Below, in pieces: positions 28,037-37,157 of a DNA stretch of 64,000 nt (position 1 is its first letter; every line of letters begins with the position of its first letter). The position numbers were made by a program, and so were the translations under genes. The notes under the pieces were generated by a model. It saw only the letters and a program-made list of their open reading frames with translations. It was not told the DNA's origin and ran no database searches. Origin of the DNA: Halarcobacter sp. GTDB lineage: Bacteria; Campylobacterota; Campylobacteria; Campylobacterales; Arcobacteraceae. The stretch spans positions 2,080,680-2,144,679 of the forward strand of contig NZ_OY781470.1 of assembly GCF_963676935.1 (NCBI RefSeq), given 5' to 3'.

Positions 28037-29302
28037 ATGGAATATTTAAAAATTAATGGCGAATTAAAATTAAATGGTGAAGTGGAAGTCTCTGGAGCAA
28101 AAAATGCGGCTTTACCTCTAATTGCAGCAACAATCTTAGCAAAAAATGAACTTTCTATATGTAACTTACCAGATGTTGTTGATATTAACACACTTTTAAA
28201 ATTGATAGATAAACTTGGTGGAAAATTCACAAAATATGATGATTGTATTAAAATTGATACTTCAAAACTAAATAAAACTACAGCTACATATGATATTGTA
28301 AAAACAATGAGAGCTTCAATTTTAGTTTTAGGTCCTATCTTAGCAAGATTTGGTCACTGCGAAGTTTCATTACCAGGAGGTTGTGCAATAGGACAAAGAC
28401 CTGTTGACTTACACTTAAAAGCTTTAGAGGCAATGGGTGCAAAAATTAATATTAATCATGGATATATTGAAGCTACTGCACCAAATGGGCTGAAAGGAAC
28501 AAAAATTGTATTTGATAAAGTTACAGTAGGAGGAACTGAAAACATAGTTATGGCTGCAGCTTTAGCTGAAGGTACTACTACAATCATTAATGCAGCAAAA
28601 GAACCAGAAGTACAACAACTTTGTGAAATCATAAGGGATTCAGGAATAGAAATTGAAGGTATTGGTACATCAAAACTTGTAATACATGGATCAAATAAGC
28701 AACTATTAGATATGAAAAACTTTGATGTAATTCCAGATAGAATTGAAGCTGGGACATATATGTGTGCAGCAGCAATTACAAATTCGAAACTTAAGATTAC
28801 AAAAGTGAAACCCATCCATTTAGAAGCTGTAATAGCAAAACTAGAAGAGATGAACTTTGAAGTTATTCAAGATGATGATTCTGTAACTATTTTACCAACT
28901 GATGAGATAAAACCTGTAAATATTATTACAAGTGAATATCCAGGTTTTCCAACAGATATGCAAGCTCAATTTATGGCATTAGCAACACAAGCAAATGGTA
29001 CTAGTACTATTGATGAGAGATTATTTGAAAATAGATTTATGCATGTTAGTGAATTATTAAGATTAGGAGCTGATATCCATTTAAATGGAAATATTGCTAC
29101 AATCAATGGAGCTAAAGATACATTAAATGGTACTGATGTTATGGCAACAGACTTAAGAGCATCATCAGCATTAGTTTTATCTGCACTTGTTGCAAAGGGA
29201 GAAACTTCTATTCATAGAATTTATCATTTAGATAGAGGATATGAAGATTTAGAAGGGAAGTTAAATAAAATCGGAGCAAAAGTAGCAAGATATAAAGAAT
29301 AG
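28037..29302 (+). CDS. murA: UDP-N-acetylglucosamine 1-carboxyvinyltransferase
   Basis: The 421-residue enzyme transfers enolpyruvate from PEP to UDP-GlcNAc, the first committed step of peptidoglycan synthesis. The N-terminal [12 protein letters not shown] and the active-site loop [15 protein letters not shown] (catalytic Cys116, the fosfomycin target) are present, with [15 protein letters not shown] near the C-terminus. AGGA lies 6 nt before the ATG. The following gene is 63 bp away on the same strand. Confidence 0.97.
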   Translation: MEYLKINGELKLNGEVEVSGAKNAALPLIAATILAKNELSICNLPDVVDINTLLKLIDKLGGKFTKYDDCIKIDTSKLNKTTATYDIVKTMRASILVLGPILARFGHCEVSLPGGCAIGQRPVDLHLKALEAMGAKININHGYIEATAPNGLKGTKIVFDKVTVGGTENIVMAAALAEGTTTIINAAKEPEVQQLCEIIRDSGIEIEGIGTSKLVIHGSNKQLLDMKNFDVIPDRIEAGTYMCAAAITNSKLKITKVKPIHLEAVIAKLEEMNFEVIQDDDSVTILPTDEIKPVNIITSEYPGFPTDMQAQFMALATQANGTSTIDERLFENRFMHVSELLRLGADIHLNGNIATINGAKDTLNGTDVMATDLRASSALVLSALVAKGETSIHRIYHLDRGYEDLEGKLNKIGAKVARYKE

Positions 29303-29365
29303 ATTATTATCTTATTTAAGAAATAATTTAATAAAATAGATTTAAAGAAGATTAAAGGTTATTAT

Positions 29366-30463
29366 ATGAAATTAGAAATCTCATTGTTTAGATTTGATTA
29401 CAAGTCAGATTATTTACCATATTACACAAAAAATTTTGTGAAGATTAAAAATGAAAAGTCACTTCTTGATATATTAAATAATATCAATATTGAATACCCA
29501 TTTGAGTTTAGAAGTGCAGCACATTTTCCTTTAGTAATAAATGGTATCTATACATATGCTTCAATAAGTATTGATGAACTAGTAAGTAATTTTGGAACAG
29601 ACTTAGTGATTGAACCAATATCTATAAGAAGAGCTCACACTGACTTAATGATAAATGATGCAGACTTTCATGAAAGATTAAAAGTATTATCTGAATTTAT
29701 TACAGAAGAAGATAAAAAAACTTATGAAAGTTACAAAATTTACTTTTATGCATCAAACACAATTAACTATGAATATGACTATATTGGAGATTCTATATTA
29801 TTATTAGCTTATGATTTAATTGAAAAAAATCCAAATTTAGAAAATGATATTTTAGAAGCTATAAAAGACTACGATACTTCTATTGAATACAATACTAGTT
29901 TAAAAAATAGAGTTTATAATTTAGATTCTAAAATAGTAGAAAAAATCAATTCAATAAAAGAAAAATTAAAAATTATTAAACCTAGTAAAGAACAAAATCT
30001 ATTTTTAGATAAAAAAAATAGTATAGATTTTGGAACTTTTAATGAAAACTTCAGTGTTAAATACAATTTTGAAGATTTTAATCTTGCTTATTATAAAGGT
30101 TTAGAAGAAGACTCTCAAGTAACTGCTTTGCTGGGAAAATTAAGTGCAAAAATAATAAACACTCCAGCTATGAATACAGACTTAGCATTAGAAACTTTTT
30201 ATATTAATTCTGATTTTTCTATGAAGCTTTCTTCAACAGTGATGTTAGAAGCCTTTGATAATAATGCAGATTTATTAATCGTAGACAATGATGAAATATT
30301 TTATCTTTTTGATTCAAATAGAAAAGCTATGGAAAAAGTTTCAGGTAGAGCAATTTTAACTCCAGTTATACATAAAAATGAACTACAAAAACTTGTTTCA
30401 GGTGAACATGACATAATTAAAGAACAACTGAAAAAACATATAGTTGATCCAGAAATAATATAA
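29366..30463 (+). CDS. Conserved Campylobacterota protein (DUF5644-like)
   Basis: This 365-residue protein has an N-terminal region (KLEISLFRFDYKSDYLPYY, residues 2-20) that resembles the DUF5644 domain known from Campylobacterota, from memory. That domain has a ferredoxin-like or ubiquitin-like strand pattern. The middle is helical and charged. The C-terminal third (LSSTVMLEAFDNNADLLIVD) looks like a small redox or thiol-protein fold, but no CxxC is present. There is no signal peptide or membrane helix. It is close to and probably co-transcribed with the HNH-like gene 9 bp downstream. Function is unknown. Confidence 0.7.
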   Translation: MKLEISLFRFDYKSDYLPYYTKNFVKIKNEKSLLDILNNINIEYPFEFRSAAHFPLVINGIYTYASISIDELVSNFGTDLVIEPISIRRAHTDLMINDADFHERLKVLSEFITEEDKKTYESYKIYFYASNTINYEYDYIGDSILLLAYDLIEKNPNLENDILEAIKDYDTSIEYNTSLKNRVYNLDSKIVEKINSIKEKLKIIKPSKEQNLFLDKKNSIDFGTFNENFSVKYNFEDFNLAYYKGLEEDSQVTALLGKLSAKIINTPAMNTDLALETFYINSDFSMKLSSTVMLEAFDNNADLLIVDNDEIFYLFDSNRKAMEKVSGRAILTPVIHKNELQKLVSGEHDIIKEQLKKHIVDPEII

Positions 30464-30472
30464 TGAGATAAG

Positions 30473-31093
30473 ATGATATTAGATATAACTTTCATCATTT
30501 TTGGATGTTTAATAATTGTATCAATAATACCGCTTTATATTTATAGAAAAGAGATATACAAAAAATTTAATAGAAAAGGTGATATTAAAACTTTTTTTAA
30601 CGATACAAAAAACTATTTAATTAGTAATTATCCAAAAATTCCATTTAATTTTGATATTTTAAAAAAATTTGAAGATGAAAAAGATATTAAAATCAAAGAA
30701 ACACTTATAGCTGAAGAGTTTGTCAAACAATTTACTTATTTTGAGTATGAACTTAATACTCAAAATAGCGTACCTCATGAGAAACTATGGAGTAACTATG
30801 ATCAAAATTCAAAACTACTAAAAGACAATAAATTGCCAACAGATTGGGCACAAAGAAAAAAAACAGCCTGGATGAGAGATGATGGTAGATGTAACAGATG
30901 TGGCCTAAAAATAAATTTAACAAATACAAATGCTCTTTTAGTAAAACAGATGAAAGATGGTGGTGGATTCAATCTAGAAAATATTGTTATTTTATGCCAC
31001 GACTGTAGCAGAATTATAAAATCTTCTAATTTAGAAAAAACAAGAAAAGATCTAAATATTTTAGATAAACTTATAAAAAAAATACATTTTTAA
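30473..31093 (+). CDS. Membrane-anchored degenerate HNH-type zinc protein
   Basis: One N-terminal helix (FIIFGCLIIVSIIPLYIY, about residues 6-24) is followed by a basic linker. The C-terminal HNH-like zinc domain reads RDDGRCNRCG near residue 140 and NLENIVILCHDC near 170, two CxxC-type knuckles. In active HNH nucleases a His pair lies between them. Here that place reads ALLVKQMK and the final H/N is also absent, so catalysis is doubtful. The result is probably a zinc-binding or nucleic-acid-binding domain held at the membrane. It follows the DUF5644-like gene by 9 bp and meets the secretin gene tail to tail. Confidence 0.7.
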   Translation: MILDITFIIFGCLIIVSIIPLYIYRKEIYKKFNRKGDIKTFFNDTKNYLISNYPKIPFNFDILKKFEDEKDIKIKETLIAEEFVKQFTYFEYELNTQNSVPHEKLWSNYDQNSKLLKDNKLPTDWAQRKKTAWMRDDGRCNRCGLKINLTNTNALLVKQMKDGGGFNLENIVILCHDCSRIIKSSNLEKTRKDLNILDKLIKKIHF

Positions 31094-32536
31094 TCAAATT
31101 TTAAAATATTTATTAACTATTTCTTGATGCACATTTTTTCTATCTATATTTTCTTCTAATTTACTATTTTTTTCTCTTAGTTTTATTAATACTTTTTCTA
31201 AAAACTCATCTTCTAGACTTTTCAATTTAGATAACTCATTTCTAATATATGTCAAATCTTTATTTTTAGGGATTATATATGGGGTTATAACTATTACAAG
31301 ATTTTTATTTTGAGAATTATTTTGTCTATTTTTAAATAGCTCACCAATCAAAGGTATATCTCCCGCTACAGGAATTTTTTGTATAGTATTCTCTTTTTTC
31401 TTTTCTATAAGTCCACCTATTATTACACTCTCTCCATTATTTAATATAGCTTTTGTGTTAATCTCTTTTTTGGAAGTATCAGGGTTAACATTAAAACTAT
31501 TTCTATTTTTTATATTTTCAACTAAAGTAACAACATCTAAAAAAACTTTTTGTTCTTTTGAGATTCGGGGTTTAACTTTTAAACTAAGCCCAACATCTTC
31601 TCTTTCATAAGTAATACTAGTATTACCTCCATCTGTAACAGTTCTTCCTGTTTGAATTGATATTGTTTCTCCAACATAAATTGAACTTTCACTGTTATTA
31701 ACACAAAGAATAGAAGGTTCAGATATTATATCTAGACCATAAGTTTTGTTTAAAAGATTTAAAGAAGCTCCTAAAGCGATAGTTTCACTAACATTTGGAA
31801 TATCTAATCCAATCACTGAAGTATCAATTGCAATTGCATTTCCTCCATTTAAATTAGAAGCAAAAGTATATAAACCTCCCGAATAAGTTTTACCACCTAG
31901 TATTCCATAACTAATCCCTATCTCTTCAATTAAATCATTATCTAACTCTATAATTAAAGCTTTTATATATACTTGTTTTTTAGGTTTATCTAGTTTCTTT
32001 ATTAAATCTTCTAAATTTTCAATTTGAGCTAAAGTTGCATTTATAATAATTGAATTTGTAATCTCATCAATTCCTATTACAGGTTTAATTTTGTTTTTAT
32101 ATTCTCTTTTAGAAATAATACTATTAAGAGTTTTTGCCACACTATTTGCATCATTATTTTCTAAGTAAAATAATTCATTAAAAGTTTTATCTTTCACTTT
32201 ACTTGATATAAATACTTTATTTTTTTTATTTACAGTTCTATTTTTTAACTTATCTTTTTTTACTACTCTAATTATATTTTTATTTTCAACTAATGCATAA
32301 CCTTTAGATTTTAAGCTGTATTCTAAGATATCTAAAAGGCTATTTTCATCTATAGGAGAATTGGATATAAAATCCACACTACCTTCAATTTTTTCAGTTA
32401 GGAGTATATTTTTACCTATTTTTTTGGAAGTAATGGTGATTAACTCTTCAATACTTAAGTCTTTAAAATTTATATTAATTAACTTGGAAGAATAACATTG
32501 GCAGATAAAAATCAATAATATGAGAATAAATTTCAT
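31094..32536 (-). CDS. Secretin (type II secretion GspD / type IV pilus PilQ-like)
   Basis: A signal peptide (MKFILILLIFICQCYSS) is followed by N0/N1-type domains with LTEKIEGSVDFISNSP, a repeat with the motif IDEITNSIIINATLAQI, and the C-terminal secretin barrel (residues about 240-440). The barrel includes VGETISIQTG, VGLSLKVKPRI and IPVAGDIPLIGELFKNR, ending VIVITPYII. At 480 residues it is short for GspD, with fewer N domains, similar to MshL/PilQ-type secretins. It forms an outer-membrane ring. No other secretion or pilus gene is visible in the window. Confidence 0.88.
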   Translation of the reverse strand: MKFILILLIFICQCYSSKLININFKDLSIEELITITSKKIGKNILLTEKIEGSVDFISNSPIDENSLLDILEYSLKSKGYALVENKNIIRVVKKDKLKNRTVNKKNKVFISSKVKDKTFNELFYLENNDANSVAKTLNSIISKREYKNKIKPVIGIDEITNSIIINATLAQIENLEDLIKKLDKPKKQVYIKALIIELDNDLIEEIGISYGILGGKTYSGGLYTFASNLNGGNAIAIDTSVIGLDIPNVSETIALGASLNLLNKTYGLDIISEPSILCVNNSESSIYVGETISIQTGRTVTDGGNTSITYEREDVGLSLKVKPRISKEQKVFLDVVTLVENIKNRNSFNVNPDTSKKEINTKAILNNGESVIIGGLIEKKKENTIQKIPVAGDIPLIGELFKNRQNNSQNKNLVIVITPYIIPKNKDLTYIRNELSKLKSLEDEFLEKVLIKLREKNSKLEENIDRKNVHQEIVNKYFKI

Positions 32537-32587
32537 AAGAGCACTTTTTAAATAATTTATAAAATTATATTTTAAAGTATCTTAAAG

Positions 32588-33156
32588 TTAAATATTAATC
32601 TCCCTTGGAAGTTGTTTTTTTAATTCTTCATATTGTTCATCTGTTACATCTAAAGTTAATTTTACTTTATCACTAAAATCTTTATTAGTTATTGAAATTT
32701 CTAGATTGTTAATTATATATTCTACCAAAGATAAAATACTATAATCAAATTCTAAATTTATACTTTCTAATTTTTCATATTTTATTAATTTTGAAGAATT
32801 TATAACTAAATTAACAGTATCACTATATGCTCGAACCAAGCCACCTGTTCCTAATTTTATACCACCAAAATACCTAACAATAATTACCCCACAATTATAA
32901 GTTCATTTCCAGCTAATACATTTAGTGAGGGTTTTCCACTAGTTCCTTTGGGTTCCCCATCATCGCTAGAATTCTCTACAATTTGATCAAATTCATTTAA
33001 ATATCTATAGGCATATACATAGTGTCTTGCTTTAGGATGTTCATTTTTAATTTTTTCCATCAATAAATCAAAATTATCATAAGGAGTTAAATAAGCAATA
33101 AACTTTGATTTTTTTTCTTCTAAAACTTGAATATAATCTTTATTAATAAAATACAT
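32588..33156 (-). pseudogene. YigZ/IMPACT-family protein, frameshifted
   Basis: The N-terminal half (from ATG 33156, 90 residues) matches YigZ: EEKKSKFIAYL, HPKARHYVYAYR and SSDDGEPKGTSGKPSL. It stops at GNELIIVG followed by TAA near 32884. The next frame continues the family exactly: VIIVRYFGGIKLGTGGLVRAYSDT down to 32588. One base is missing in the G-run GTGGGGTAA near 32885; GTGGGGGTA would restore the frame. It may be a true pseudogene, a phase-variable site, or a sequencing error. YigZ proteins are implicated in translation regulation in the IMPACT family. Confidence 0.8.
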
Positions 33157-33213
33157 TTTTTTATTTTACTTAAATAATCTGATTTAGAGCTTTTTTTTAT
33201 TATAATTACAAGT

Positions 33214-33921
33214 ATGAGATTAGACATATATCTAACAAAAAACTTTGATATACAAAGTAGAAATAAAGCACACGAAATAATAAAATCTAAAAAAGTAAAA
33301 GTTGATGGAATCACTATAACCAAACCCTCTTTTATTGTAAATGAAGATTCAAAAATTGAACTATTAGAAGAGGATTTTTATGTAAGTCGAGCAGCTTATA
33401 AGTTAAAATATTTTTTAAATGAAATTAAAATTAACCTATCTAGTTTAAAAGGACTTGATATAGGAAGTAGTACTGGTGGTTTTACACAAATACTACTTGA
33501 ATCAAATATTAAGAATGTAACTTGTGTTGATGTGGGTTCAAATCAACTGCATGAAAAAATAAAAAATGACAAAAGAATAATATTTTTTGAAAATCAAGAT
33601 ATTAGAACTTTTACTTCAGAAAACAAATTTGATGTTATTACTTGTGATGTTTCATTTATATCAATTTTAAATATTATAGATGATATTAACAGATTAGCAA
33701 AAGATAAAATAATAATCCTCTTTAAACCCCAATTTGAAGTAGGCTCTAATGTTAAAAGAGATAAAAAAGGGGTTGTAAAAGATAAAAAAGCTATAGTTAA
33801 AGCAAGAGAAAAATTTTTAGACCAATGTAAACTATTAGGTTGGAAATTAAACTATTTTGCACCTAGTAGACTTGAAGGAAAAGATGGGAATGAAGAAGAG
33901 CTCTTCTATTTTAATAAATAA
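33214..33921 (+). CDS. tlyA: TlyA-family rRNA 2'-O-methyltransferase
   Basis: The 235-residue protein has an N-terminal S4 RNA-binding domain (MRLDIYLTKNFDIQSRNKA) and a Rossmann methyltransferase with the SAM motif KGLDIGSSTGGFTQ. Later motifs are VITCDVSFIS and FKPQFEVG. TlyA adds 2'-O-methyl groups to cytidines of 16S and/or 23S rRNA and affects capreomycin sensitivity; older annotations call it hemolysin. Its 3' end overlaps ribF by about 30 bp, so they are translationally linked. Confidence 0.93.
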   Translation: MRLDIYLTKNFDIQSRNKAHEIIKSKKVKVDGITITKPSFIVNEDSKIELLEEDFYVSRAAYKLKYFLNEIKINLSSLKGLDIGSSTGGFTQILLESNIKNVTCVDVGSNQLHEKIKNDKRIIFFENQDIRTFTSENKFDVITCDVSFISILNIIDDINRLAKDKIIILFKPQFEVGSNVKRDKKGVVKDKKAIVKAREKFLDQCKLLGWKLNYFAPSRLEGKDGNEEELFYFNK

Positions 33922-34726
33922 AAAAAATATTACAGCCATAGCGCTTGGTGGATTTGATGGGATGCATATAGCTCATCAAGAATTATTTAAACATTTAGGA
34001 GAAAATGGTGCTGTTGTCTCAATAGAATCAGGTTATGCAAATCTAACTCCTAAAACATATAGACAAGAATATTGTAAGTATCCAATTTACTATTATGTTT
34101 TAGATAATATAAAACATCTATCAGGTGAAGAGTTTATCTCTTTATTAAAAGAGGAGTTTCCAAACCTTCAAAAAATTGTTGTAGGTTTTGACTTTTGTTT
34201 TGGGAAAAATAGAAAAAACTGTATATCTGAGTTAAAAAATCTATTTAAAGGGGAAGTTACTGTCGTTGAAGAAATAAAATTTGACGGAATACCAGTTCAC
34301 TCTAGAATTATACGTGATTATATAAAAGATGGAGATATAAAACAAGCTAACAAACTTTTAGGAAAAGAATACAAAATATTTGGAAATCAAATAAAAGGTC
34401 AAGGCTTAGGTTCAAAAAGCTTTGTTCCAACAATCAATTTAAATGTAGAAAACTTTATTCTTCCAACGGAAGGTGTTTATATTACCAAAACAATTATAAA
34501 TGAAGAGGAGTTTCCATCAGTTACTTTTTTGGGACACAGAGTTACAACAGATGGTAGTTTTGCAGTCGAAACACACGTAATAGATAAAAATATTAAAAAT
34601 AGATTCTCTTTAGTCCAAATAAAATTTATTGATAAAATAAGAGATAATAAAAAATTTAATTCTTTTGATGAATTAAAAAAACAGATTGAACTTGATTTAA
34701 AAACAGCAAGAAAATATTTAAAGTAG
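33890..34726 (+). CDS. ribF: Bifunctional riboflavin kinase / FMN adenylyltransferase
   Basis: The enzyme makes FMN and FAD. The N-terminal nucleotidyltransferase has ALGGFDGMHIAHQEL, VVGFDFCFGKNR and later SRIIRDYIKDGD; the C-terminal flavokinase begins KIFGNQIKGQGLGSKSFVPTINL and contains GVYIT. I placed the start at ATG 33890, 10 nt after AAGGA; ATG 33884 (4 nt after) and a more distal 33857 are alternatives. It lies within the tlyA 3' end. At 279 residues it is a little short but complete. Confidence 0.92.
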   Translation: MKKSSSILINKKNITAIALGGFDGMHIAHQELFKHLGENGAVVSIESGYANLTPKTYRQEYCKYPIYYYVLDNIKHLSGEEFISLLKEEFPNLQKIVVGFDFCFGKNRKNCISELKNLFKGEVTVVEEIKFDGIPVHSRIIRDYIKDGDIKQANKLLGKEYKIFGNQIKGQGLGSKSFVPTINLNVENFILPTEGVYITKTIINEEEFPSVTFLGHRVTTDGSFAVETHVIDKNIKNRFSLVQIKFIDKIRDNKKFNSFDELKKQIELDLKTARKYLK

Positions 34727-34850
34727 AGTTAATTAATACTCTATTCTATTTCTACCATTTGATTTATATTTAAACAATAATCAAACTCTTTTTTATTTTA
34801 TTAAATTATTGTAAATCATTATTAATATTCATTTAGATAAAATATCTCTT

Positions 34851-35561
34851 ATGACAGATAAGGTATTTGAAAAAACAATTAACAAGCAATTTGAATTTGA
34901 TGAAGAAGTAGCATCAGTATTTGATGATATGCTAAATCGTTCAGTTCCTTTTTACAAAGAGATGCAAAGACTAACAATAAATTTTGGTCTAAAATTTCTA
35001 GAAAAAGATGACAAAGTTTATGATTTAGGTTGTTCTACTGCTTCAACATTAATTGAATTAGCAAAACACTCACCCTTTCCTCTTGAATTAATAGGAATTG
35101 ATAATTCTGAAGCTATGCTTTCACGTGCGAAAAAAAAATCTAAAGCATTTGGCGTAGATATTAAACTTATAAATGAAGATTTACATAATATCTCTTACGA
35201 TAATGCAAAGTTAATTATCTCTAACTATACACTTCAGTTTATTAGACCTTTACAAAGAGAAAAACTCGTAAAAAAAATTTATGATAGTCTTGAAAAAAAT
35301 GGTGTTTTTATATTTTGTGAGAAAGTTATCTCTTCTGATAAAATACTTGGAAAACAGTATATAGATGAATATTATGAATTTAAAAAAACTCAAGGTTATA
35401 GTGAATTTGAAATTGCACAAAAAAGAGAAGCTTTAGAGAATGTTTTAATACCTTACACTGAAGAAGAAAATAAAAAAATGATTTTGGATGCTGGCTTTAC
35501 CCATTGTGAAACACTATTTAAATGGGTAAATTTCAGTACCTTTATTGCAATAAAAAAATAA
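34851..35561 (+). CDS. cmoA: Carboxy-S-adenosylmethionine synthase
   Basis: The 236-residue protein has the CmoA pattern: [20 protein letters not shown] at the N-terminus, SAM motif [11 protein letters not shown] and [13 protein letters not shown]. CmoA converts SAM and prephenate to carboxy-SAM, used by CmoB for wobble uridine modification (cmo5U34) in tRNAs. No cmoB is in the window. A weak hairpin (TAGAGT/ACTCTA near 34724) lies between ribF and cmoA. The peroxiredoxin gene follows by 10 bp. Confidence 0.94.
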   Translation: MTDKVFEKTINKQFEFDEEVASVFDDMLNRSVPFYKEMQRLTINFGLKFLEKDDKVYDLGCSTASTLIELAKHSPFPLELIGIDNSEAMLSRAKKKSKAFGVDIKLINEDLHNISYDNAKLIISNYTLQFIRPLQREKLVKKIYDSLEKNGVFIFCEKVISSDKILGKQYIDEYYEFKKTQGYSEFEIAQKREALENVLIPYTEEENKKMILDAGFTHCETLFKWVNFSTFIAIKK

Positions 35562-35571
35562 AAGGATATAT

Positions 35572-36078
35572 ATGTTAGAAGTTGGACAGTCTGCACCAGA
35601 ATTTTGTGCTTTAAATCAAGATGATATTGAAATATGTTCTAGAGATCTTTTAGGAAAATGGATTGTATTATACTTTTATCCAAAAGATATGACTCCTGGT
35701 TGTATTAATGAAGCTTGTGATTTTACAGCGGCAGAACCAGAATTTGATAAACTAGATGCTATTATCTTGGGTGTAAGTCCTGATGATACTAAAAAACACA
35801 GAAACTTTATTGAGAAAAAAGAATTATCAATTACACTTTTAGCTGATGTTGATAAAAAAATGTGTGAAGCATATCAAGTTTGGCAACTTAAAAAATTTAT
35901 GGGCAAAGAGTTTATGGGTGTTGTTAGAACAACATTTATTATAAACCCTGAAGGTAAAATTGCTGCAATTTGGGATAAAGTAAGTGTAAGAAAGAAAAAA
36001 ACTGTAAAAGGTGAAAAAATAGAGATACTTCATGCAAATGAGGTTAAAGAAAAATTAGAAGAGTTACAAGGAAAATAA
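35572..36078 (+). CDS. Peroxiredoxin (BCP/PrxQ type)
   Basis: The 168-residue thiol peroxidase has the active-site FYPKDMTPGCINEACDF, with peroxidatic Cys44 and resolving Cys49 in the PrxQ/BCP arrangement. It reduces hydroperoxides using thioredoxin. AAAGGA precedes the ATG. Its stop overlaps the start of the PgbA-like gene (TAATG), so the pair is co-translated. Confidence 0.93.
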   Translation: MLEVGQSAPEFCALNQDDIEICSRDLLGKWIVLYFYPKDMTPGCINEACDFTAAEPEFDKLDAIILGVSPDDTKKHRNFIEKKELSITLLADVDKKMCEAYQVWQLKKFMGKEFMGVVRTTFIINPEGKIAAIWDKVSVRKKKTVKGEKIEILHANEVKEKLEELQGK

Positions 36079-37157
36079 TGAAACTTTTAACAAAAACACT
36101 ATTTGCATTATTTGCTACATCTATCCTTTCTCAAGGATTATCTGCAAAAACAACAATTTGTTATAAAAAAGACTGGAAATCTCCTGCTACAATTGAATCA
36201 GAAAAATTAGATGGTGGAGAGTGCAAAAATGAATTATCATATAAAGATATGTTAAGTCAAGGTTGGTTTCTAAAAGATATTAAAATTGAAAAAGGAACAA
36301 AAGGACTTAATTATATTTATGTATTTTCTGATAAAGAGATTGTGAATATTAATAATAAAAATTTCTTAGATAACAAATATCAAAAGCTAGATTATAGAGC
36401 AATCGCTTCAAGAATAAGTGATGTAAATGAAGAAACAGCAAAAATTGATATTGGAAATTTGAGAATTGGACAAAGTGCTATTATTCAACATTTTTATAAA
36501 AATAACCAGTCTCTAATTGTTTCAAATGCATATGTAACAGAATCAAATGAAACTAGTTCAACAATCAAATTTATTCCATTTTTAGATATAAAGCAAAATG
36601 CGTTACCAACATCTAATAGAAAACCTAAAAATGGCGATGTGGCTATAATAAATTATCTTTATAACGCATCTTTAATTATTGCACCTTCTCAAGATGCATT
36701 TACAGCAATAAGGGAAAAATTTAGAGATAACAATTTTATTCATTCAGATTTATTTGCTTCATACTTAAAAAACGAAGGGATCCCTTTACCTTCTAAAAAA
36801 GTTATTCAAGATTATGCAATCTCTCAAAACTTAGGAACAATATTTTTTATAATTGATAGTACAGTTTATATTGTTGATTCAAAAACTTTTGCAATTTTAC
36901 AAAAAGACAATATTGCATATAATTTTGTAGAAAATAAAAGAATGCCATTTTATACAAGAATTGAAAAGATTCAAAAGAATTTAATAGATTCTGTTTTAGA
37001 TTATAAAGGTTGGATTGCATTTATTGAAGAGTTTCTAGGTGATGATAAAAGAAGTGAAGAAGAGATTTTATTAGAAGATCAAATTGCTTCAGGTGAATTA
37101 AAAATAGATGCTGAAATCTATGCAAATTATTATAAAACAATATTAGGTATAAAATAA
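36078..37157 (+). CDS. Secreted protein with PgbA-type (plasminogen-binding) N-terminal domain
   Basis: A signal peptide (about residues 1-22, ending GLSA-KT) leads a 359-residue protein. Its central part (about residues 100-215, from LDYRAIASRISDVNEETAKI to SQDAFTAIREKF) resembles the N-terminal domain of Helicobacter PgbA, named for plasminogen binding in H. pylori. The C-terminal segment is acidic and helical. In Arcobacteraceae the role is unknown and adhesion is only inherited from the name. It overlaps the peroxiredoxin stop and the following glcD start. Confidence 0.75.
   Translation: MKLLTKTLFALFATSILSQGLSAKTTICYKKDWKSPATIESEKLDGGECKNELSYKDMLSQGWFLKDIKIEKGTKGLNYIYVFSDKEIVNINNKNFLDNKYQKLDYRAIASRISDVNEETAKIDIGNLRIGQSAIIQHFYKNNQSLIVSNAYVTESNETSSTIKFIPFLDIKQNALPTSNRKPKNGDVAIINYLYNASLIIAPSQDAFTAIREKFRDNNFIHSDLFASYLKNEGIPLPSKKVIQDYAISQNLGTIFFIIDSTVYIVDSKTFAILQKDNIAYNFVENKRMPFYTRIEKIQKNLIDSVLDYKGWIAFIEEFLGDDKRSEEEILLEDQIASGELKIDAEIYANYYKTILGIK

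Noticed and set aside
28456-28815. Antisense frame within murA (and similar ones opposite putA, kdsA, napA, glcD)
   Set aside because: These mirror strongly conserved genes on the other strand and lack their own start signals.
32884-32890. Programmed frameshift in yigZ
   Set aside because: The G-run is short and no stimulatory structure or conserved precedent is visible. An indel or sequencing error is simpler.
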